Shown in pieces: positions 29,458 through 39,835 of a stretch of DNA of 64,000 nt. Source of the stretch: Variovorax sp. MHTC-1 (GTDB lineage Bacteria > Pseudomonadota > Gammaproteobacteria > Burkholderiales > Burkholderiaceae_C). Below the pieces are notes generated by a model. It saw only the letters and a list, made by a program, of their open reading frames with translations, ran no database searches and was not told the DNA's origin. Position 1 is the first letter of the stretch, and every line of letters starts with the position of its first letter. The stretch spans positions 240,231 through 304,230 of the forward strand of contig NZ_RWKI01000007.1 in NCBI RefSeq assembly GCF_003984645.1. The letters are read 5' to 3'. The translations under genes and the position numbers were made by a program.

Positions 29458-29534
29458 CGCGTCCGATTATGGGCGCAGAGCAACCGCGCCGTCTGCCGAC
29501 ACGCCGGAGCTGCACATGCTGCGACACTGGCGCC

Positions 29535-30425
29535 ATGCAGCCGCGCGAACTCTTCGATCTCTGCAAGCAGGCGGTGATGTCCTGGAAGGCCGACTACGCG
29601 CCGAGCATGGGCGCGGCGCTGGCCTACTACACGGTGTTCTCGGTGGCGCCCCTGCTGCTGATCGTGATCTCGGTCGCCGGCCTGGCGTTCGGCCAGGAGG
29701 CGGCGCGCGGCGAGATCATGACGCAGCTCTCGGGCCTCATGGGCGAGCAGGGCGCGCGGGCGGTGCAGGGCATGCTGGAGGCCGTCAACAAGCCGAAGGA
29801 AGGCATCGTCGCCACCGTGATCGGCATCGCCTTGCTGGTGATCGGCGCGACCACGGTATTCGGCGAGCTGCAGGACGCGCTCGACCGCATCTGGCGCGCC
29901 CCCGCGCGCGACGAGAGCACGGGCCTGCTGAACCTGGTGCGCGTGCGCCTGCTGTCCTTCGGCATGATCATGGGCATCGGCTTCCTGCTGATGGTGTCGC
30001 TGGTGGCCAGCGCGGCGCTGGCGGCGCTCAGCAAGTGGTGGGCGCCCGTCTTCGGCGGCTGGGCCATGCTGGCGCAGGCGGTCAACTTCGTCTTCAGCTT
30101 CGCGATGGTGACGGTCGGCTTCGCGCTGATCTACAAGATCATGCCCCGCGCGCGCGTGCAATGGCGCGACGTCTGGGTGGGCGCCGCGGTCACCGCGCTG
30201 CTGTTCACCGTGGGCAAGCACCTGATCGGCCTCTACATCGGCAAGAGCAGCGTGGCTTCGGGATACGGCGCCGCGGGCTCGCTGGTGGTGGTGCTGGTGT
30301 GGGTGTACTACTCGGCGCAGATTTTTCTGCTCGGTGCAGAATTCACCTGGGTCTACGCGCACAAGTACGGGTCGCTGCGGAACGTCGAGCGGCCGGATGC
30401 GCCTTCCTCGCCGACGCGGGCCTAA
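29535..30425 (+). CDS. YihY/BrkB family inner-membrane protein
   Basis: A 296-residue integral membrane protein of the YihY/virulence factor BrkB family, once misnamed RNase BN. It has five or six helices: MGAALAYYTVFSVAPLLLIV near 24-43, then LLVIGATTVFGELQDALDRIW, GFLLMVSLVASAALAAL, LAQAVNFVFSFAMVTVGFAL and a terminal SLVVVLVWVYYSAQIFLLGAEF. Function in the family is not established. The ATG at 29535 gives the normal N-terminus; a longer upstream frame overlaps the divergent chromate gene. Its stop lies inside the palindrome shared with the next gene. Confidence 0.92.
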   Translation: MQPRELFDLCKQAVMSWKADYAPSMGAALAYYTVFSVAPLLLIVISVAGLAFGQEAARGEIMTQLSGLMGEQGARAVQGMLEAVNKPKEGIVATVIGIALLVIGATTVFGELQDALDRIWRAPARDESTGLLNLVRVRLLSFGMIMGIGFLLMVSLVASAALAALSKWWAPVFGGWAMLAQAVNFVFSFAMVTVGFALIYKIMPRARVQWRDVWVGAAVTALLFTVGKHLIGLYIGKSSVASGYGAAGSLVVVLVWVYYSAQIFLLGAEFTWVYAHKYGSLRNVERPDAPSSPTRA

Positions 30426-30445
30426 GGCCTGTCAACAGGCCCTAA
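30423..30445. repeat. stop-codon palindrome between convergent genes, copy 2
   Basis: TAAGGCCTGTCAACAGGCCCTAA contains a perfect 7-bp inverted repeat GGCCTGT/ACAGGCC around CA. The TAA of the YihY gene and the complementary CTA, the stop of the DUF924 gene, are both part of it. Same family as 25423-25444. Confidence 0.8.
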
Positions 30446-30987
30446 CCCGCGAAGCCGCCATCGTCGAGAAACTTCTGTTCCTCCGCCGTGGTCTCGCGGC
30501 CCAGCGCCTTGTTGCGATGAGGGAAGCGCCCGAAGCGCGCGATGATGTCCCGGTGCAGCACCGCGTAGCGCTGCGTGTTGGCATCGAGCGCGGCGTTCAG
30601 CTCGACCGAGCGCTCCTGGTCCTCGAGCGACTCGGAATGCATGAAGGGCAGATAGAAGAAGGGCCGCAGCGCGGCGTCGACCTGCTGGTCCAGGCCCGTT
30701 GCGATCGCCGCGCGTGCAATGGCGCGCGCCTTGCCGTCGGTGGCGAACATGTGGCCGCTGTTGCGCCACGCGTTGCGCGGGAACTGGTCGAGCAGCACCA
30801 GGAGCGCGAGCGCGCCTTCGGCGTCGTGAGCCCAGGCATCGAGCGCGCCGGCGGCGGCGGCATGGTGGGCGGCCTCGAAGCGCGACTTGAATTCGGCATC
30901 GAAGGCCTCGTTCTTGGCGAACCATCGTTGCGGTCCGGCTTCGGTCCAGAAGGTCGCGACATCGTGGGCTGAGGGCAGGGATTTCAT
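30442..30987 (-). CDS. DUF924 family protein
   Basis: A 181-residue, all-helical TPR-like protein of family DUF924: FWTEAGPQRWFAKNEAFDAEF, LVLLDQFPRNAWR with the conserved DQFPRN, FFYLPFMHSE and RFGRFPHRNKALGR. These four motifs define the family, whose function is unknown. The start at 30987 gives the standard N-terminus. It converges with the YihY gene through a shared palindrome and is divergent from the CHRD lipoprotein gene. Confidence 0.92.
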   Translation of the reverse strand: MKSLPSAHDVATFWTEAGPQRWFAKNEAFDAEFKSRFEAAHHAAAAGALDAWAHDAEGALALLVLLDQFPRNAWRNSGHMFATDGKARAIARAAIATGLDQQVDAALRPFFYLPFMHSESLEDQERSVELNAALDANTQRYAVLHRDIIARFGRFPHRNKALGRETTAEEQKFLDDGGFAG

Positions 30988-31092
30988 GGATCCGATGATG
31001 CCATCGGGCGCCGCGAAGTCGGGCTCGTGGCCGACACGCCGCGCGCCGCGCGCTGTCTATGCTGGGCGCTCTTGAAACTGACGGAGATCGCA

Positions 31093-31542
31093 ATGAACAG
31101 ATATGGCACCCTCTTGCGCATGGCCCTCGTGGCTGGCGCCGCGACGGCGGTACTTGCAGGCTGCGGAATGATGTCGAGGTCGAACACGGCGAGCTTCAGC
31201 GGCAGCATGAACGCCGCCAGCCAGGTGCCGCCCAACATGACGCGCGGCAGCGGCCTGGCCGAAGCCTGGCTGAACAAGGACACCAACGTGCTCAAGTACA
31301 AGATCGTCTATACCGGCTTGAGCGGTCCCGCCACAGCGGCGCACTTCCACGGCCCGGCCTCCGCCGGCGCCAATGCCGGCATCGTGCTGCCCTTCGCGAA
31401 TCCCGCCAGCCCGATCGAGGGCCAGGCGACGCTGACGCCGGCCCAGGCGGCCGACCTCATGGCCGGCAAGTGGTACGCCAACGTCCACACGGCGGCCAAT
31501 CCGGGCGGCGAGATCCGCGGGCAGTTGCTGCCGAAGATGTAG
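31093..31542 (+). CDS. CHRD domain lipoprotein
   Basis: The 149-residue product has a lipoprotein signal peptide with lipobox VLAGC (Cys 21) and a single CHRD domain (first found in chordin): SGSMNAASQVPPNMTRGSG, AAHFHGPASAGANAG and WYANVHTAANPGGEIRGQL, the last being the diagnostic motif. Bacterial CHRD proteins are secreted beta-sandwich proteins of unknown role. The ATG at 31093 is favoured by GGAG at 31083-31086; the frame open upstream to 31027 has no signal peptide. Confidence 0.9.
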   Translation: MNRYGTLLRMALVAGAATAVLAGCGMMSRSNTASFSGSMNAASQVPPNMTRGSGLAEAWLNKDTNVLKYKIVYTGLSGPATAAHFHGPASAGANAGIVLPFANPASPIEGQATLTPAQAADLMAGKWYANVHTAANPGGEIRGQLLPKM

Positions 31543-31574
31543 CCCTGCGAGACGCGGCGGCGCCGCGCATGGTG

Positions 31575-31580
31575 TCAAAT
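31575..31580 (+). promoter_or_regulatory. candidate -10 box (TCAAAT) placing the patatin start at +1
   Basis: TCAAAT ends 6 bp before the ATG at 31587, with no Shine-Dalgarno sequence in between. This favours 31587 over 31569 and suggests a leaderless mRNA. Confidence 0.33.
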
Positions 31581-31586
31581 CGATCC

Positions 31587-32804
31587 ATGCCCGCCGCCAA
31601 GAAAACGAACTCGTTCGCCTCGCGCCCCTCGCGCACTTCTACCCCCCGCGTCGACATCACGACCGCCAAGAAAGCCCTGGTGCTCCAGGGTGGCGGCGCG
31701 CTGGGCGCTTACCAGGCGGGCGTGTACGCCGGCGTCTTCGAGAAGCACAAGGAGCTCGACTGGGTGGCCGGCGTGTCGATCGGCGCGGTCAATGCCGCGC
31801 TGATCGCGGGCAATGCGCCCGAACTGCGCGTGGCCCGCCTGCGCGAGTTCTGGGACCTCGTTTCCTCCGGTCCGGCCCAGCGCCTGCCGCCGGGCTGGGG
31901 CGACCGCGCGCTGTTCAACCAGTGGAGCGCGACCTCGGCCGCAGTTTTCGGCGTGCCGGGCTTCTTCACGCCGCGCCGCAGTCCGGCGCTGCTGCTCGGC
32001 GGCGCGGCGCCGGTACTGAGCTACTACGACACCGCGCCCTTGAAGTCCACGCTCGAGCGGCTGGTGGATTTCGACCGCCTCAACGACGGCGAGATCCGCT
32101 TCAGCGTCGGCGCGGTCAACGTACGCAGCGGCAACTCGGTCTATTTCGACAACAGGAAGCAGCGCATCGGCCCCGAGCACATCATGGCCAGCGGCGCATT
32201 GCCGCCCGGCTTTGCTCCGGTGCACATCGATGGCGAGGACTACTGGGACGGCGGCATCGTCTCCAACACGCCGCTGCAGTACGTGCTCGACACGCATCCG
32301 CGCAGCGAGCCGCTGATGGTGCTGCAGGTCGACCTGTTCAGCGCCCGCGGCACGATGCCGCGCACGCTGGCCGAGACCCTGGAGCGGCAGAAGGACATCA
32401 CCTACTCGAGCCGCACGCGCATGAACACCGACGCCATGGCCTCGAACATGAACCTGCAGCAGGCGGTGGCCGACCTGATCGCCAGGCTGCCGGCCTCGCT
32501 GCAGAAGGACCCCAGCGTGGCCGCGGTGTGCGCCCAGCTGACGCACCAGCCGATCGAGATCGTGCACCTGATCTACCGCGACAAGCCCTATGAGCTCGAC
32601 TCCAAGGACTACGAGTTCTCGCGTGCCTCGGTCGACGAGCACTGGGAGTCCGGCATGCGCGATATCTGCAACACGCTGGAGCACCCGGAGTGGCTCAGGA
32701 GCGCCTCGCAGGCCAACGGCGTGACCACCTTCGACCTGGCCGTACCCAACGCGCCAAAGGTCCGCCGTCCAATGCGGGTGCCTGCCATTCCGGCGGCGAA
32801 TTGA
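31587..32804 (+). CDS. Patatin-like phospholipase with DUF3734 (PHB-associated)
   Basis: The 405-residue product is a patatin-family serine hydrolase: glycine-rich oxyanion loop [13 protein letters not shown], nucleophile motif GVSIG (Ser of GxSxG) and the catalytic Asp in DGG ([12 protein letters not shown]). The C-terminal ~120 residues are the DUF3734 extension ([20 protein letters not shown]). This combination occurs next to 3-hydroxybutyrate dehydrogenase in PHB-storing bacteria, as here, and is thought to act on PHB granules or membrane lipid; the substrate is inferred. The N-terminus is Ser/Arg-rich and disordered. An alternative ATG lies 6 codons upstream. Confidence 0.9.
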   Translation: MPAAKKTNSFASRPSRTSTPRVDITTAKKALVLQGGGALGAYQAGVYAGVFEKHKELDWVAGVSIGAVNAALIAGNAPELRVARLREFWDLVSSGPAQRLPPGWGDRALFNQWSATSAAVFGVPGFFTPRRSPALLLGGAAPVLSYYDTAPLKSTLERLVDFDRLNDGEIRFSVGAVNVRSGNSVYFDNRKQRIGPEHIMASGALPPGFAPVHIDGEDYWDGGIVSNTPLQYVLDTHPRSEPLMVLQVDLFSARGTMPRTLAETLERQKDITYSSRTRMNTDAMASNMNLQQAVADLIARLPASLQKDPSVAAVCAQLTHQPIEIVHLIYRDKPYELDSKDYEFSRASVDEHWESGMRDICNTLEHPEWLRSASQANGVTTFDLAVPNAPKVRRPMRVPAIPAAN

Positions 32805-32913
32805 CGCGGCTCCTGGTCAGCTTCGCCCAAGACTCGAGGCGCACGCTTCGCGTCGCAGGCACACAGCTTGTACGCGCCTTCCCTCTCTTCACCTTTCATC
32901 CCAAGGAGATCCC

Positions 32914-33696
32914 ATGCAACTCAAGGACAAGGTCGCTTTCATCACCGGCTCGGCCAGCGGCATCGGCAAGGAGATCGCCATCCTGTTCGCGCAGGAAGGC
33001 GCGAAGATCGTGATCGCCGACCTCAACAAGCAGGCGGCCGACGCCACTGCCGCCGAGCTCGAGGAAACCGGTGCGCAGGCGATCGGCGTCGGCGTCGACG
33101 TCACCAGCGAACAGCAGGTCGATGCGGCCGTCGAGGAAGCCGCCAAGGCCTTCGGCGGCATCGACATCCTGATCAGCAATGCCGGCATCCAGATCGTGCA
33201 TCCGGTGGAGGAATTCAGCTTCGCCGACTGGAAGAAGATGCTGGCCATCCATCTCGACGGCGCCTTCCTCACCACCAAGGCCTGCCTGAAGCACATGTAC
33301 GCGCAGGGCCGCGGCGGCAGCGTGATCTACATGGGCTCGGTGCATTCCAAGGAAGCCTCGCTGCTCAAGGCGCCCTACGTCACCGCCAAGCACGGCCTGA
33401 TCGGCCTGGCCAAGACGGTGGCGAAGGAGGGTGCCAAGCACGGCGTGCGAGCCAACGTGATATGCCCGGGCTTCGTGCGCACGCCGCTGGTCGAGAAACA
33501 GATTCCCGAGCAGGCGAAGACGCTGGGCATCACCGAGGAACAGGTGATCAAGAACGTGATGCTCAAGGAGACGGTGGACGGCGAATTCACAACCACCGAC
33601 GATGTGGCACGCGTGGCGCTGATGTTCGCTGCCTTCCCGACCAATGCGCTCACCGGCCAGTCGCTCGTCGTGAGCCACGGCTGGTTCATGCAGTGA
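32914..33696 (+). CDS. bdhA: 3-hydroxybutyrate dehydrogenase
   Basis: This short-chain dehydrogenase oxidises D-3-hydroxybutyrate to acetoacetate during PHB turnover. The 260-residue product has the NAD-binding [11 protein letters not shown] at about 12-22, NAG in [15 protein letters not shown], catalytic Ser in [10 protein letters not shown], and YVTAKHG with Tyr and Lys. The C-terminus [13 protein letters not shown] is the classical BDH ending, which sets it apart from other SDRs. AAGGAG lies before the ATG at 32914. The last 11 bp overlap the end of the convergent MarR-GNAT gene. Confidence 0.95.
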   Translation: MQLKDKVAFITGSASGIGKEIAILFAQEGAKIVIADLNKQAADATAAELEETGAQAIGVGVDVTSEQQVDAAVEEAAKAFGGIDILISNAGIQIVHPVEEFSFADWKKMLAIHLDGAFLTTKACLKHMYAQGRGGSVIYMGSVHSKEASLLKAPYVTAKHGLIGLAKTVAKEGAKHGVRANVICPGFVRTPLVEKQIPEQAKTLGITEEQVIKNVMLKETVDGEFTTTDDVARVALMFAAFPTNALTGQSLVVSHGWFMQ

Positions 33697-34648
33697 GCTT
33701 GAGCTCCCAGGTCTCGCCGACCAGTTGCTGGCCGAAGCCCACGTAAGGCTCGGACTTGACGAGCTTGAAGCCGCGTGCGGCATAGATGCCGCGTGCGGCG
33801 ACGAGGCAGCTGTTGGTCCACAGCACCATCTTTTTGTAGCCCTTGTGGCGCGCGAAGGCGATGCATTCGTCGGTGAGCCGCGCGCCGAGGCCCAGGCCGC
33901 GCGCCTGCGGCGTGAGGATCAGCAAGCGCAGTTGCGCCACAGTGGCCGACTTGCGCGCCAGGAACACGGCGCCGACGCGCTCGCCGTCGAGCTCGGCAAT
34001 CCAGCAGCGCTCCCATTCGGGCTGGAACTTGCGCAGGAACTGGGCCGCAATCTCGGCCACCAGCGCCTCGAATTCGCTGTTCCAGCCGTACTCGCGCGCA
34101 TAGATCTCGCCATGCTGCTGCACCACCCACCCGATGTCGCCGGGGCCGGGGTCGCGCAGCACGGCGGTGCGCGGCTTGGTCGGCGAATTCGCCGCGGGTT
34201 CGATCAGCGCCTGCACCGTATGCATCGCATCGATCAGCTGGCGCTGCTGCGGCGCGGACAGCGCCGAGAGCAGGGCGCGCGCCTCGTCGCGCGACTTCTG
34301 CTGCAGCGGTGCGAAGGCCGCATGGCCCGCCTCCGTAAGGCGCAGCAGGCTCTGGCGGGCATCCTTCGGATGCGTTTCCCGCGTGAGCCAGCCTGCGCCT
34401 TCGAAGCGGCGCAGGATGCGGCTCAGGTAGCCGCCGTCGAGGCCGAGGTCCTTGCCGATCTCGCTCGCCACCGCGCTTTCGCGGTGCGCCAGCTCGTAGA
34501 GCACGCGCACGTCGGTCAGCGACATGGCGCTGCCCAGGTAGGGATCGAGGGCGCCGATGCGGCGCGTGTAGAAGCGGTTGAACTGGCGCACCGCCTTGAC
34601 GGCGGCCACGTCGGAGGAGGGAGGCGATTCGACAGACATGATTGCCAT
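33686..34648 (-). CDS. MarR-GNAT fusion (regulator/acetyltransferase)
   Basis: A 320-residue two-domain protein. Residues ~12-150 form a MarR-type winged helix ([17 protein letters not shown] ... [17 protein letters not shown]), and ~165-315 a GNAT acetyltransferase with the acetyl-CoA loop region [19 protein letters not shown] and a terminal motif [19 protein letters not shown]. This helicase-like MarR+GNAT architecture is known in Burkholderiales and Actinobacteria, but the regulated genes and acceptor are unknown. The start at 34648 ([10 protein letters not shown]) is taken; 34639 is equally possible. The gene converges on bdhA and overlaps it by 11 bp. Confidence 0.88.
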   Translation of the reverse strand: MAIMSVESPPSSDVAAVKAVRQFNRFYTRRIGALDPYLGSAMSLTDVRVLYELAHRESAVASEIGKDLGLDGGYLSRILRRFEGAGWLTRETHPKDARQSLLRLTEAGHAAFAPLQQKSRDEARALLSALSAPQQRQLIDAMHTVQALIEPAANSPTKPRTAVLRDPGPGDIGWVVQQHGEIYAREYGWNSEFEALVAEIAAQFLRKFQPEWERCWIAELDGERVGAVFLARKSATVAQLRLLILTPQARGLGLGARLTDECIAFARHKGYKKMVLWTNSCLVAARGIYAARGFKLVKSEPYVGFGQQLVGETWELKLTA

Positions 34649-34741
34649 TGTCAGTTGAATAGTTGACCGAGGCAAGTATCTGACGAGTCCTGGCTGCACG
34701 CCCGCCAAGGCCTTTAGGGCGACAGACCCACCCCGAACCCG

Positions 34742-34747
34742 TAAAAT
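34742..34747 (+). promoter_or_regulatory. candidate -10 box (TAAAAT) of the ygiQ-type gene
   Basis: TAAAAT followed by CGCGGG lies 56 bp before the ATG at 34803. The -35 is not evident. It resembles other -10 candidates in the window. Confidence 0.4.
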
Positions 34748-34802
34748 CGCGGGTTGCCCGAAACGGGCCACCGCGGCATGTCCTGCCGCCACGCCTCCCC
34801 CG

Positions 34803-37136
<2,334 letters not shown>

Positions 37137-37297
37137 GTGCGCCGCGGTTCTTTATGATCCGCGCAATGCAGATCCACCGTTCTCCCCCTTCGCCGACCCT
37201 CGCCTGAGGTGTTGCGCCGCGAGCGCTGCGCCTAAGGCCCGCATGGGTGGCCGTCTTCGCTCCTTCGTTGCGAGCGCGGGCGGCCGGCGTAAGGACG

Positions 37298-37320
37298 CCT
37301 GCCGCCAAGAGCGCGGCAGG
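37298..37320 (+). promoter_or_regulatory. hairpin just upstream of the EamA gene
   Basis: CCTGCCGC (37298-37305) pairs with GCGGCAGG (37313-37320) around 7 nt. GGAG at 37325-37328 and the ATG at 37337 follow closely. The only T-run (37331-37335) lies 10 nt after the stem, so it is not a good terminator. A control role at the leader is possible. Confidence 0.35.
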
Positions 37321-37336
37321 ACTTGGAGAATTTTTC

Positions 37337-38248
37337 ATGAACGAAAGAATGTTCGCCGGCCTGGCGTGGGGCGGCGTGTTGCTTGCCGGCGCCTTGTGGG
37401 GCGGCGGCGCGCTGGTGGCGCAATTCCTGATCGAGGGCGGCATCGCGCCGCAAAGCCTGTCGCTCGCACGCTTCGCGCTCGGCCTGCCGCTCTTGTGGTG
37501 GTGGCACTGGCGCGCACGCGAAATGCCGCGCGTGCAATGGCGCGAACTGGCGTACCGCGAGCGCGGGCAGGTGGTCGCCACCGGCGTGGCGATGGCACTC
37601 AACGTGAGCTGCTGGTTCGCCGGCATCGCCCACCTGGGCGCGGCACTGCCGACCGTGATCTCGATCTGCGGTGCGCCTGTGATCGTGGCTGCCGTGTCGC
37701 TGCTGCGCGGCTACGAGCGCTTCGGCGGCCGCCTGCTGGCGGGGCTGGTGCTGGCGTCGGCGGGCGTCGCGCTGGTCGTCTGGCCGTCGGCCGGTCTCGG
37801 CGCGCTGCCCGCTGGCTACCTGGCGGGCCTGGCCTGGTCCTTCGCTTCGGCCTGCTGTTATGCGCTTGTCGTCCTCGGCAATGCACGCATGCCGGTTCGC
37901 CTGCCTGCCGTCACCGCATCGGCTTGGGGCATGAGCGTGGCGGCGCTGTGCATGCTCGTTGCCGCTGTCTCGGCCGGCTTGACGTGGCCGGCCGGCGCGA
38001 TGCAATGGCTCGGCGTGGGCTACACCGGCGTGGTGACGACCTCCGTCGCCTATCTCGCCTTTGCCTGGGGCGCACGGCGCCTGTCGCCCACGGCCGCAGT
38101 GGTCGGCACGCTGATCGAACCGCTGGTGGCCGCCGTGCTGGCGGCCTGGCTGTTCGAGCAGGCGCTCGCACCGCGCCAGTGGCTGGGCGCGCTTCTGCTC
38201 GGCGCGGCCATGTGGCTCCTCGCGCGACGCGGGCGCGCCGGAAGCTGA
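37337..38248 (+). CDS. EamA (DMT) family transporter
   Basis: A 303-residue inner-membrane protein with ten predicted helices in two EamA repeats (about 10-140 and 155-295), a typical drug/metabolite exporter. Repeat boundaries are seen at LLAGALWGGGALVAQFLIEGG and LGALPAGYLAGLAWSFASACC. Many members export amino acids or metabolites; the substrate is unknown. The ATG at 37337 is preceded by GGAG with 8-nt spacing; a GTG at 37247 would add 30 residues with no family match. The short hairpin just upstream may influence expression. Confidence 0.88.
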   Translation: MNERMFAGLAWGGVLLAGALWGGGALVAQFLIEGGIAPQSLSLARFALGLPLLWWWHWRAREMPRVQWRELAYRERGQVVATGVAMALNVSCWFAGIAHLGAALPTVISICGAPVIVAAVSLLRGYERFGGRLLAGLVLASAGVALVVWPSAGLGALPAGYLAGLAWSFASACCYALVVLGNARMPVRLPAVTASAWGMSVAALCMLVAAVSAGLTWPAGAMQWLGVGYTGVVTTSVAYLAFAWGARRLSPTAAVVGTLIEPLVAAVLAAWLFEQALAPRQWLGALLLGAAMWLLARRGRAGS

Positions 38249-38276
38249 AGGCCAAGCCGTTGTATGGTGTGGTCCC

Positions 38277-39191
38277 ATGAACCGCCATTTGGCCGCTTCG
38301 TGTCGCTGCGCCTCTCGCATGGCTCTGTGCATTGCGTGGGGTGCTTGGGCGCTCGGCGCGCAGGCGGGCCCGCAAGAGGCCGGTTCTGCGCAGGGCTTGC
38401 GCGAGCTGCACCACAAGCTGGCCGACCAGCTCGCGCGCAGCCCGATGAAGCGGCCCCTGCACCTGGAATCGGTCGAAACGGAGAACGGGCTGCAGGGCGA
38501 TATCTACGCCGTCGTCGACCACCCGCTGGAAGACGTGCGCGCCGCACTCGCCAACGCATCGCAGTGGTGCGAGATGCTGCTGCTGCACGTCAACAACCGG
38601 CGCTGCCGTGTGGCCCGGCGGCCGGATGGCGACGTGCTCACGCTCAGCGTGGTGCGGCGCTACGACAAGCCGGTGGAGCAGGCCTTCGAGCTCGACTTCG
38701 TCCATCGCACGGCCAGCAGCACGCGCGATTACCTCGCGGTCGACCTGGCGGCGGAGGCGGGGCCGTTCGGCACCAGCCGCTACCGCGTGATGCTCGAAGC
38801 CACGCCGCTCGGCGCGCGCCAGACCTTCCTGCATTTCGGCTATGCCTACGAGCACAACATGATGGCGCGCTACGCCACCATGGCCTACCTCGCGACCTTC
38901 GGCAGCCACAAGGTGGGCTTCACCGTGGTCGGCAAGAGGCCCGACGGCCAGCCCGAATACATCCGCGGATTGCGCGGCCTGATGGAGCGCAACGCGATGC
39001 GCTACTTCCTCACCCTCGATGCCTATCTGGCCGGTCTCGGGGTGCCGGCGCCGGAGCGCCCGGAGAAGCGCCTGCAGCGCTGGTTCGAGGCCATCGAGCA
39101 GTATCCGGCCCAGTTGCACGAGATCGACCTCGCGACCTACCTCGCGCACAAGCACGACGACCGGCAGCGCGATTCCGGCGCCGTGCGTTGA
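38277..39191 (+). CDS. Exported protein with START/SRPBCC-like domain, function unknown
   Basis: A 304-residue product with an N-terminal signal peptide (MALCIAWGAWALGAQAGP region, predicted cleavage near residue 30) and a single long alpha/beta domain reminiscent of START/SRPBCC lipid-binding folds: RPLHLESVETENGLQGDIYAVVDHPLEDVRAAL is typical of the helix-grip beginning (cited in part) and LGARQTFLHFGYAYEH the C-terminal strands. It is similar to conserved hypotheticals of Comamonadaceae and has no assigned role. TATGGT lies 8 bp before the ATG and no ribosome-binding site is seen. Its stop abuts the convergent usp gene. Confidence 0.65.
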   Translation: MNRHLAASCRCASRMALCIAWGAWALGAQAGPQEAGSAQGLRELHHKLADQLARSPMKRPLHLESVETENGLQGDIYAVVDHPLEDVRAALANASQWCEMLLLHVNNRRCRVARRPDGDVLTLSVVRRYDKPVEQAFELDFVHRTASSTRDYLAVDLAAEAGPFGTSRYRVMLEATPLGARQTFLHFGYAYEHNMMARYATMAYLATFGSHKVGFTVVGKRPDGQPEYIRGLRGLMERNAMRYFLTLDAYLAGLGVPAPERPEKRLQRWFEAIEQYPAQLHEIDLATYLAHKHDDRQRDSGAVR

Positions 39192-39638
39192 TCAGCGCAG
39201 CACCAGCACCGGCGTGTGCGAGTGCGTCAGCACATGCAGCGTTTCGCTGCCCATCAGCAGGCGCTGGATGCCGCGCCGGCCGTGAGAGGCCATGACGATC
39301 AGGTCGCAGCGGTAGTTGCGGGCGGCTTCGATGATGGCTTCCGAGACCAGCTCGGACTTCATGACGACGGCCTTGATGCTCTCGACGCCCTTGGCGAGCG
39401 CCTTTTCCTTCACGGCATCGACCACGCGCTGCGCTTCGGCATCGGCCTGCTCCTGCAGTCGCGTGACTTCCATCTGGTTCAGCAGCAGCGAGCCTTCGAA
39501 ATAGCCGGTGGGGTAGTGGTGCACCACCTTGACGGCGACCAGCTCGGCTTTCATCAGGATGGCCAGGTCGATCGCGCTGGTCACGGCTTGTTCCGAGAGC
39601 TCGGAACCGTCGGTGGCGACGAGTATGCGTTCATACAT
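39192..39638 (-). CDS. Universal stress protein (UspA family)
   Basis: A 148-residue UspA-domain protein of the ATP-binding type: RILVATDGSELSEQAVTSAID at the start and the nucleotide loop ASHGRRGIQRLLMGSETLHVL, which fits the Gly-x2-Gly-x9-Gly-Ser pattern of ATP-binding Usps. Such proteins help stress survival but do not have a single reaction. Its stop codon directly follows the stop of the preceding plus-strand gene (no gap), and its start is divergent from the phytase-like gene. Confidence 0.92.
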   Translation of the reverse strand: MYERILVATDGSELSEQAVTSAIDLAILMKAELVAVKVVHHYPTGYFEGSLLLNQMEVTRLQEQADAEAQRVVDAVKEKALAKGVESIKAVVMKSELVSEAIIEAARNYRCDLIVMASHGRRGIQRLLMGSETLHVLTHSHTPVLVLR

Positions 39639-39732
39639 GGCGGTCTCCCGGGCGGGAGGGGCCCCGCCCCTGCGTGCAGGTTAATGCGCGGGCCGGCGCC
39701 GGGCAAGGCATCCGGCTTGATCTAGATGGGCC

Positions 39733-39757
39733 AGCCTAGGGCCTGAAGAGGCCCGTC
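39733..39757. repeat. degenerate copy of the stop-codon palindrome
   Basis: GGGCCT (39739-39744) pairs with AGGCCC (39749-39754) around GAAG, preceded by CCTA. It resembles the 25423 and 30423 copies but lies between divergent genes and provides no stop codon. Confidence 0.4.
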
Positions 39758-39835
39758 GTTTCACCGCAGCGTCACAAATCTTCGCCTTAATCCTCGGGCT
39801 CACGCGTGGTGCGCGGGCGATTCAGCAGGACAACA

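Noticed and set aside
37298..37335. Intrinsic terminator upstream of the EamA gene
   Set aside because: The T-run lies 10 nt from the stem and overlaps the ribosome-binding region; kept only as a leader hairpin.
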